From Mycobacterium intracellulare ATCC 13950 (GTDB lineage Bacteria > Actinomycetota > Actinomycetes > Mycobacteriales > Mycobacteriaceae): a DNA stretch of 64,000 bases. The notes below the pieces were generated by a model, which ran no database searches, was not told where the DNA came from, and saw only the letters and a list, made by a program, of their open reading frames with translations. Numbering within the stretch: position 1 is the stretch's first letter; every line of letters starts with the position of its first letter. Below are positions 56,479 to 64,000 of this stretch, in pieces. The stretch spans positions 2,294,001 to 2,358,000 of the forward strand of contig NC_016946.1 in assembly GCF_000277125.1 (NCBI RefSeq), in the 5' to 3' direction. The position numbers were made by a program, and so were the translations under genes.

Positions 56479-58437
56479 TTACAGCTGCACCGGATACATC
56501 GGCTCGCTGATCTGCGGCACCACGCTGCGCTCGACGAAGATCGCGTGCCAGAGCATGAAGATCAGCAGCGTCCACAGCCGGCGGCTGTGATCGCCGGCGC
56601 CGCTGCGGTGCTCGTCGAGCATCCGGCGCACGGCCGCCCGGTCCACCAGGTGGTCCGCCTGCGACGACGCCACCAGCTCGTAGGCCCACTCCAGCAGCTC
56701 GCCGGTGCGCAACCAGTGCCGGATCGGCACCGGGAACCCGAGCTTGGGCCGGTGCAGCACGTGCGCGGGGACGATCGGCTCGAGCGCGCGGCGCAACGCG
56801 TACTTGGTGGTCGTGCGGGTGATCTTGGCGTCGACGGGCAACCGGGACGCCACGGCGAACACCTCGGGATCCAGGAACGGCACCCGAAGCTCCAGCGAGT
56901 TGGCCATCGTCATCTTGTCGGCCTTGACCAGGATGTCGCCGCGCAGCCAGGTGAACAGGTCGATGTGCTGCATGCGGGCCACCGGGTCCCAGCCCGCCGA
57001 CTCGGCGTACAGCGGCGCGGTCACGTCGGTGTGGGTCCACTCCGGGCGGAAGCCGGGCAGCGCGTCGCGCAGCTGCGCGTCGGAGAAGCTGCGGGCGTTG
57101 CCGTAGTAACGCTCTTCGAGCGTCAGCGAGCCGCGGTGCAGCAGGCTCTTGCCCCGCATCCCCTCGGGCAGCGGGCGCGACACCTTGCCCATCGACCGCC
57201 GCAGCGGACGCGGCAGATAGTCGAAGGGCCTCAGCGACAACGGCTCCCGGTAGATCGTGTAGCCGCCGAACAACTCGTCGGCGCCCTCGCCGGACAGCAC
57301 CACCTTGACGTGCTTACGGGCCTCGCGAGCGACGAAGAACAGCGGCACCAGCGCCGGGTCGGCGACGGGCTCGTCGAGGTACCAGACGATCTCGGGCAGG
57401 GCGGCGACGAACTCGTCCGGCGTGACCACCTTGGCGATGTGGCGCGCGCCGATCGCCTCGGCCGAGGCCACCGCGACGTCGATCTCGGAGAATCCCTCCC
57501 GCTCGAAGCCGGTGGTGAACGTGATCAGCCGCGGGTTGTGCCGGATGGCCAGCGCCGCGATGGCGGTGGAGTCGATCCCGCCGGAAAGGAAGGACCCGAC
57601 CGTCACGTCGGCGCGCATGTGCTTGGCCACCGAGTCCTCGAGCACCGCGGTGATCTCGTCGTACCGGGCCTGCTCGCTGCCGCGGGCGATCGGGGTGGCG
57701 GCGAACCGGGGCACGAAGTACCGGGTGACCTCGGGTTGCAGGCGGTCGGGGCGGATCCGGGCGTAGCAGCCCGATTCCAGCCGGCGCACCCCGCGGTGCA
57801 ACGTCTCGGGCTCGGGCACGTACTGCAGGACGGTGTAGTGCTGCACCGCCCGCTCGTCGATGCGCGTGTCGAACCCGATGAGCTCGGCCAAATCCAGCAG
57901 ACACTTTTTCTCGCTGGCCACCGCGGTGCCGCCGGCACCGGTCGCCATGAACAGCGGTTTGATGCCGAAAGGGTCTCGGGCGCAGAACAATTCGCGGGTA
58001 ACGGTGTCCCACAGCGCGAAGGCGAACATGCCGCGCAACCGGGTCAGGACATCGGTGCCCCAGTAGTGGTAGCCGGCGACGACGGCCTCGCCGTCACCGT
58101 CGGTGGCGAAGACGGCCCCATGGGAGGTGGCCAGTTCGTCGCGCAGCTCCAGGTAATTGTAGATCTCGCCGTTGAACACCAGCACGTAGCGGTCGGGCGC
58201 CTCCGGCGGCCCCCAGCGCAGCGGCTGGTGCGAATGCGCGATGTCGATGATGGACAGCCGGTTGAAGCCGAACACCACCGAACCGTCGGTGTCCGGGTCG
58301 ACCCAGGTGCCGGGCTCGTCGGGCCCGCGGTGGCGCATCGAATGCGACGCGCGCGCGATCGCGTCGTCGGCGCGGGCGGCGGCCGCCTCCTTGTCCCCGT
58401 CCTCGGGGGCGGCAACGAACGCCAGCAGACCACACAC
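56479..58437 (-). CDS. asnB: Asparagine synthetase, glutamine-hydrolysing (AsnB)
   Basis: Class B asparagine synthetase of 652 residues. Residue 2 is the nucleophile Cys of the glutaminase domain (MCGLLAF), with RGPDEPGTW and [11 protein letters not shown] downstream. The C-terminal synthetase domain has the PP-loop [14 protein letters not shown] and the helix [12 protein letters not shown], and the [13 protein letters not shown] [16 protein letters not shown] 58437 is the start. It makes asparagine and, in M. tuberculosis, also serves as a general amidotransferase. It is divergent from ctaC (145 bp). Confidence 0.95.
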   Translation of the reverse strand: MCGLLAFVAAPEDGDKEAAAARADDAIARASHSMRHRGPDEPGTWVDPDTDGSVVFGFNRLSIIDIAHSHQPLRWGPPEAPDRYVLVFNGEIYNYLELRDELATSHGAVFATDGDGEAVVAGYHYWGTDVLTRLRGMFAFALWDTVTRELFCARDPFGIKPLFMATGAGGTAVASEKKCLLDLAELIGFDTRIDERAVQHYTVLQYVPEPETLHRGVRRLESGCYARIRPDRLQPEVTRYFVPRFAATPIARGSEQARYDEITAVLEDSVAKHMRADVTVGSFLSGGIDSTAIAALAIRHNPRLITFTTGFEREGFSEIDVAVASAEAIGARHIAKVVTPDEFVAALPEIVWYLDEPVADPALVPLFFVAREARKHVKVVLSGEGADELFGGYTIYREPLSLRPFDYLPRPLRRSMGKVSRPLPEGMRGKSLLHRGSLTLEERYYGNARSFSDAQLRDALPGFRPEWTHTDVTAPLYAESAGWDPVARMQHIDLFTWLRGDILVKADKMTMANSLELRVPFLDPEVFAVASRLPVDAKITRTTTKYALRRALEPIVPAHVLHRPKLGFPVPIRHWLRTGELLEWAYELVASSQADHLVDRAAVRRMLDEHRSGAGDHSRRLWTLLIFMLWHAIFVERSVVPQISEPMYPVQL

Positions 58438-58582
58438 GGCGCCCCAGTATGCCGCACTTGGCGACCGCTCGTGGACGTCGCACCCGGCACGGCGCGAGAC
58501 TGGCGGGCCGGGGTTTCGTCGCCCGCCTCAGGCGCGTGGTCTACGCTGCGTAGTATTCGATATCCGAGCAGGAGGCGCCAAC

Positions 58583-59677
58583 GTGACCCCTCGCGAGCAG
58601 GACCGTTCGCAATCTTTGTCGCAGGGTAGGTTTCAGCGCCGTCCTGGGGGCTCCGCCACCGGTCTTTCCCGCCGTCTCCGGCCGCTGGCGCTGGCCGTGA
58701 CGCTGGGTGTGCTGGCGATGTTCCTGAGCGGGTGCAGCAGCTGGGCCGACGCGCTGGCCCTGGGCTGGCCGAGGGGGATCACGCCGCAGGCGCAGCTCAA
58801 CCGGGAGCTGTGGATCGGCGCGGTGATCGCCTCGCTGGTCGTCGGTGTCATCGTCTACGGCCTGATCTTCTGGTCCTCGGCGTTCCACCGCAAAAAGGCG
58901 ACCGACACCGAGTTGCCCCGCCAGTTCGGCTACAACATGCCTTTGGAGCTGGCGCTCACCGTGACGCCGTTCCTCATCATCTCGGTGCTGTTCTACTTCA
59001 CCGTCGTGGTGCAGGAGAAGATGCTGCACATCGCCAAGGATCCCGAAGTGGTGATCGACGTCACGGCATTCCAGTGGAACTGGAAGTTCGGCTATCAGCG
59101 CGTCGATTTCAAGGACGGCACGCTGACCTACGACGGTGCGGACGCGGCGCGCAAGAAGGCGATGGTGTCCAAGCCGGAAGGCAAGGACGAGCACGGCGAA
59201 GAGCTGGTCGGGCCCGTCCGCGGCCTCAACACCTCGGACCGCACCTACCTGAACTACGACAAGGTCGAGACGCTGGGAACCAGTGACGAGATCCCGGTGC
59301 TGGTGCTCCCGACCGGCAAGCGCATCGAATTCGATCTGGCGTCCGCCGACGTCGTCCACACGTTCTGGGTTCCCGAGTTCTTGTTCAAGCGCGACGTCAT
59401 CCCGAACGCCGACGCGAACAACTCCGTGCACGTCTTCCAGGTCGAAGAGATCAACACGCCCGGGGCGTTCGTCGGCCACTGCGCCGAGTTCTGTGGCACC
59501 TATCACTCGATGATGAATTTCGAGGTTCGCGTGGTGTCTCCCAACGACTTCAAGGCCTACCTGCAGCAGCGGATGGATGGCAAGAGCAACGCCGCGGCGC
59601 TGCAGGCGATCGGACAACCTCCCGCCGCGGTGACCACGCACCCGTTCGACACCCGCCGCGGCCAGTTAAGCCAGTAG
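58583..59677 (+). CDS. ctaC: Cytochrome c oxidase subunit II (CtaC), lipoprotein
   Basis: Subunit II of the aa3 oxidase, 364 residues, accepting electrons from the bcc complex through CuA. The lipobox is FLSGCSSW in the signal peptide; two transmembrane helices follow. The CuA-binding motif [12 protein letters not shown] and the upstream HTFWVPEF are intact. AGGAGG at 58570-58575 selects the GTG at 58583. It begins an operon with ctaF 13 bp downstream. QcrA and QcrB at the end of the window are its partners in the supercomplex. Confidence 0.95.
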   Translation: MTPREQDRSQSLSQGRFQRRPGGSATGLSRRLRPLALAVTLGVLAMFLSGCSSWADALALGWPRGITPQAQLNRELWIGAVIASLVVGVIVYGLIFWSSAFHRKKATDTELPRQFGYNMPLELALTVTPFLIISVLFYFTVVVQEKMLHIAKDPEVVIDVTAFQWNWKFGYQRVDFKDGTLTYDGADAARKKAMVSKPEGKDEHGEELVGPVRGLNTSDRTYLNYDKVETLGTSDEIPVLVLPTGKRIEFDLASADVVHTFWVPEFLFKRDVIPNADANNSVHVFQVEEINTPGAFVGHCAEFCGTYHSMMNFEVRVVSPNDFKAYLQQRMDGKSNAAALQAIGQPPAAVTTHPFDTRRGQLSQ

Positions 59678-59690
59678 GTTAGGACACCAA

Positions 59691-60110
59691 ATGCATATCG
59701 AAGCCAGGCTATTCGAGTTCATCGCCGGGTTCTTCTTTGTGGTTGCGCTGCTCTACGGGGTTTTGACCGCGCTGTTCGCCACCGGCGGGGAGGAATGGGC
59801 GGGCACCACCGCGCTCGCGCTGACGGGTGGGCTCGCGCTGATCGTGGCCACCTTCTTCCGGTTCGTGGCGCGCCGGCTCGACACCCGGCCCGAGGACTAC
59901 GAAGGCGCCGAGATCAGCGACGGAGCAGGGGAATTGGGCTTCTTCAGCCCGCACAGCTGGTGGCCGATCCTGATCGCGCTGTCGGGCTCGGTGGTGGCGG
60001 TGGGCATCGGGCTGTGGCTGCCGTGGCTGATCTTCGCCGGGGTCATGTTCGTCCTGTCGTCGGTGGCCGGACTGGTCTTCGAGTACTACCTGGGTCCTGA
60101 GAAGCACTGA
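59691..60110 (+). CDS. ctaF: Cytochrome c oxidase subunit IV (CtaF)
   Basis: Small membrane subunit of 139 residues with four helices: [63 protein letters not shown] and [20 protein letters not shown]. The segment HIEARLFEF and [29 protein letters not shown] is typical of the actinobacterial subunit IV. It follows ctaC by 13 bp and is probably co-transcribed. No catalytic residues are expected. Confidence 0.92.
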   Translation: MHIEARLFEFIAGFFFVVALLYGVLTALFATGGEEWAGTTALALTGGLALIVATFFRFVARRLDTRPEDYEGAEISDGAGELGFFSPHSWWPILIALSGSVVAVGIGLWLPWLIFAGVMFVLSSVAGLVFEYYLGPEKH

Positions 60111-60133
60111 TTCGCGGCATAAAGGTCACAATC

Positions 60134-60147
60134 CGATCACGTGATCG
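60134..60147. promoter_or_regulatory. Perfect 14-bp palindrome upstream of mmpS3
   Basis: CGATCACGTGATCG reads the same on both strands and lies 24 bp after ctaF and 152 bp before mmpS3. A perfect 14-bp palindrome in an intergenic space is a plausible regulator site. The central CACGTG and the nearby GTCACAAT resemble direct-repeat operators of response regulators, but I cannot assign one. Confidence 0.4.
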
Positions 60148-60298
60148 CTTGCGCCGATCGCCACGGCGGCTCTGCCCGTTTTGGGTTCGGTAGTGTTTCG
60201 CGCAGGCAATGAGAAGTTCCCAGCGCGCCCGGCAACGAGGTGATTGCGGAGTTTTACGCGCAGGTGATGCAGTCGAACAGGGTAGGCAAAGGGCAGAG

Positions 60299-61231
60299 AT
60301 GAGCGGGTCGAAACCCCCGGGATGGGAACCTGACGAATCCGATCCTGTCGACCCGATCAGCCACCACGCGGACGCCGGTGACGACCCCGCTGACGACGGG
60401 GAGCCCGGCGGCGACCACGACGTCGAGGGCGCGGCGGAACCCTTCGACGACAGCGCCGAACTGGCCGCCGCTGACCAGACGGACGCATACTCGCGTGCCT
60501 ACTCGGCCCCGGAGTCCGAGCACTTCACCAGCGGCCCCTACCTACCCGCCGATCTGCGGCTCTACGACTATGAGGACTACGACGAGTCCGCCGACGAGGA
60601 CGAACGCAGCACCGCGCGCTGGCCGTGGGTGGTGGGGATCGCCGCCATCGTGGCCGCGATCGCGCTCGTCGTATCGGTGTCGTTGCTGTTCGCCCGGACC
60701 GACACCACCAAGCTGGCCAACCCCAACACCACCACCGCCCCGTCCACGCCGCCGATGCAGGACGAGATCACGACCACCAAACCACCGCCGCCGCCTCCAC
60801 CGCCACCCACGACCGAACCGCCGCCGCCCCCGACAGCAACGGAGACACAGACTGTGACGGTGACGCCCTCTCCGGCACCGCCGCCCCCGCCCGCACCCGC
60901 TCCGGCGCCGCCGGCGACCTCCACCGCGGCGGCGCCACCGCCGCCCACGACGCCGGCCGGGCCGCGGCAGGTCACCTACTCGGTGACCGGCACCAAGGCC
61001 CCGGGCGACATCATTTCGGTGACCTACGTCGACGCGTCCGGGCGGCGGCGCACCCAGCACAACGTGTACATCCCCTGGTCGATGACCGTCACCCCGATCT
61101 CGCAATCCGACGTGGGCTCGGTGGAGGCCTCCAGCCTGTTCCGGGTCAGCAGGCTCAATTGCTCGATCACGACGAGCGACGGAACCGTGCTGTCGTCGAA
61201 CAGCAACGACTCGCCGCAGACGAGCTGCTGA
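60299..61231 (+). CDS. mmpS3: MmpS3 membrane protein with Pro-rich external linker
   Basis: Protein of 310 residues of the mycobacterial MmpS family. An acidic cytoplasmic N-terminal half (about 1-105) precedes a transmembrane helix ([24 protein letters not shown]). A long extracellular region rich in Pro, Thr and Ala (about 138-225) leads to the beta-rich MmpS domain, with [21 protein letters not shown] and cysteines in RLNCSITT and the final C. No MmpL partner is adjacent. The ATG at 60299 is used; an earlier start would add a short N-terminal extension. It overlaps the next gene by one base. Confidence 0.9.
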   Translation: MSGSKPPGWEPDESDPVDPISHHADAGDDPADDGEPGGDHDVEGAAEPFDDSAELAAADQTDAYSRAYSAPESEHFTSGPYLPADLRLYDYEDYDESADEDERSTARWPWVVGIAAIVAAIALVVSVSLLFARTDTTKLANPNTTTAPSTPPMQDEITTTKPPPPPPPPPTTEPPPPPTATETQTVTVTPSPAPPPPPAPAPAPPATSTAAAPPPPTTPAGPRQVTYSVTGTKAPGDIISVTYVDASGRRRTQHNVYIPWSMTVTPISQSDVGSVEASSLFRVSRLNCSITTSDGTVLSSNSNDSPQTSC

Positions 61232-61875
61232 TGGTCAGCAGATATTCGGCATACCGGCGCGGGATCGGCGACGACACCGTTTCGCCCGAGGTGATCGACC
61301 GCATTTTGCTCGGCGCGTGCGCCGCCATCTACCTGGTGCTGTTGGGCGTCAGCGTGGCCGCGGCCGTCGCGCTCACCGATTTGGGCCGGGGCTTTCACAA
61401 ATCGGCCAGCAGCCCGCACACCACGTGGGTGTTGTATGCGGTCATCATCGTTTCCGCGCTGATCATCGCGGGCGCGATCCCAATACTGTTGCGGGCCCGG
61501 CGGATGTCTCAGTCCGAGCCGGCCGCCCGGGCGATGACAGCGCCGAACCGGCCGCCGGTGCGCCTGATGTCTCAGGCGCCGCGCACGGCGGCCGAGCGGG
61601 CCCGGCAGGCCACGGTGCAGGCGGCGCCGCCGAAGACGGATGCCGAGTGGTCAGGGGAGACGGTGGACCGAGTCTGGTTACGCGGCACGGTCATACTGAC
61701 CGGCACCATGGGTGCGGCGCTGATCGCGGTCGCGACGGCGACCTACCTGATGGCCGTCGGCCACGACGGCGCGTCCTGGACGGCGTATGTATTCGCCGGT
61801 GCCATCACCGCGGCGATGCCGGCGGTCGAGTGGCTGCATATCCGCCAGCTGCGCCGCGTGGTCGACGAGCGCTGA
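61231..61875 (+). CDS. DUF2561-like membrane protein (Rv2197c-like)
   Basis: Membrane protein of 214 residues with about four helices, two near the N-terminus (IDRILLGACAAIYLVLLGVSVAAAVAL and WVLYAVIIVSALIIAGAIPILL) and two toward the C-terminus (WLRGTVILTGTMGAALIAVATATYLMA and YVFAGAITAAMPAVEWL). The middle is a Pro/Ala/Arg-rich loop. Function is unknown. ATG 61231 overlaps the mmpS3 stop. It is the last gene before the convergent qcrB, with a hairpin between. Confidence 0.82.
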   Translation: MVSRYSAYRRGIGDDTVSPEVIDRILLGACAAIYLVLLGVSVAAAVALTDLGRGFHKSASSPHTTWVLYAVIIVSALIIAGAIPILLRARRMSQSEPAARAMTAPNRPPVRLMSQAPRTAAERARQATVQAAPPKTDAEWSGETVDRVWLRGTVILTGTMGAALIAVATATYLMAVGHDGASWTAYVFAGAITAAMPAVEWLHIRQLRRVVDER

Positions 61876-61907
61876 CGCGTATCGCCGTCGAGGCGTAAAC
61901 CATCGAC

Positions 61908-61956
61908 ACATAAAGCATTGCGACGACACGTCGTGCGTCGTCGCAACGCTTTATGT
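61908..61956. terminator. Bidirectional hairpin between convergent genes
   Basis: ACATAAAGCATTGCGACGAC (61908-61927) pairs with GTCGTCGCAACGCTTTATGT (61937-61956), a 20-bp stem with a 9-base loop and one imperfect position. That position is A-C in plus transcripts but a G-U wobble in minus transcripts. It lies between the 3' end of the Rv2197c-like gene and the 3' end of qcrB, where it can serve both. There is no U tract. Confidence 0.6.
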
Positions 61957-62042
61957 CGCGCGCGCTCGTGGGTGATTGCGGGTGCTCGATTGCCCGGCTC
62001 CCGCGTCGGCCAGGGGGCCGATGGGGAGCCGGGCTGAGCGGG

Positions 62043-64000
<1,958 letters not shown>

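Noticed and set aside
56545..58629. A 694-residue plus-strand frame across asnB.
   Set aside because: Shadow of the real gene; the minus strand carries the Cys-2 nucleophile and PP-loop.
60770..60960. CCGCCG runs that resemble a microsatellite.
   Set aside because: They encode the Pro-rich external linker of MmpS3.

Overview
The window is high-GC DNA from a slow-growing mycobacterium, most likely Mycobacterium avium complex or a close relative. Its gene order follows the M. tuberculosis segment aceE (Rv2241) down to qcrA (Rv2195), read here in the reverse orientation. Gene and protein assignments rest on motifs, lengths and gene order recalled from M. tuberculosis; no database search was run. 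The species call is an inference. The genus call is strong because mycobacterium-specific genes (ahpE, ptkA-ptpA, hip1, dlaT, ephD, adoK, mmpS3, ctaF, qcrB) occur in the expected order.

Layout. 1-11.8 kb: start of aceE, a lipoprotein, a DUF3052 gene, ahpE, tRNA-Val(UAC), a CbiZ-type cobinamide amidohydrolase, an epoxide hydrolase, a VOC protein and cobD. These are followed by the minus-strand operon ptkA-ptpA-surf1 and the plus-strand operon cobC / NIF3 / zinc-ribbon protein / RNase H-phosphatase. 11.8-17.5 kb: an AraC-VOC pair, a divergent XRE-cupin regulator and methyltransferase, a 2OG-Fe(II) oxygenase, the RNase P RNA gene rnpB, a CYTH-CHAD protein and a small secreted protein. 17.6-20.5 kb: a block I do not recall from this place in M. 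tuberculosis, with a flavin monooxygenase, a haemophore-like protein and a Tat-exported glycosidase. 20.7-36 kb: panB, the hip1 protease and its paralogue, then nitrogen genes (glnA2, glnE, glnA1). Between glnE and glnA1 lie a thioesterase, an F420-type oxidoreductase, a MarR regulator and a frameshifted NmrA-like gene. 34-40 kb: an RDD protein, a DUF4191 protein and the lipoate genes lipA-lipB next to dlaT, the lipoylated E2 partner of AceE.

40-48 kb: ephD, a small membrane protein, a coupled SRPBCC / CrtI-like pair, pepB, gcvT (whose pathway also uses lipoate) and ilvE. 48-54 kb: cobU-cobT-cobS, a DUF3043 protein, a glycerate kinase, an A-type Fe-S carrier and a membrane-anchored protein. 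54-58 kb: adenosine kinase and asnB, separated by an intact IS30-family insertion sequence. 58.5-64 kb: aerobic respiration, with ctaC, ctaF, mmpS3, a DUF2561-like protein, qcrB and the end of qcrA.

Themes: cobalamin assembly and salvage (cbiZ, cobD, cobC, cobU, cobT, cobS); lipoate synthesis and its users (lipA, lipB, dlaT, aceE, gcvT); glutamine synthesis and its control by adenylylation (glnA1, glnA2, glnE); and the cytochrome bcc-aa3 branch (ctaC, ctaF, qcrA, qcrB, with surf1 as assembly factor). Most of the window is conserved core. The more unusual parts are the frameshifted gene and its promoter region at 31.4-32.4 kb, the IS30 element at 55.1-56.4 kb, the XRE/methyltransferase module at 13.1-14.4 kb, the SRPBCC/CrtI-like pair at 42.3-44.4 kb, and a Cys-containing loop in QcrB. 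I did not find a CRISPR array, a prophage or an evident defence system.
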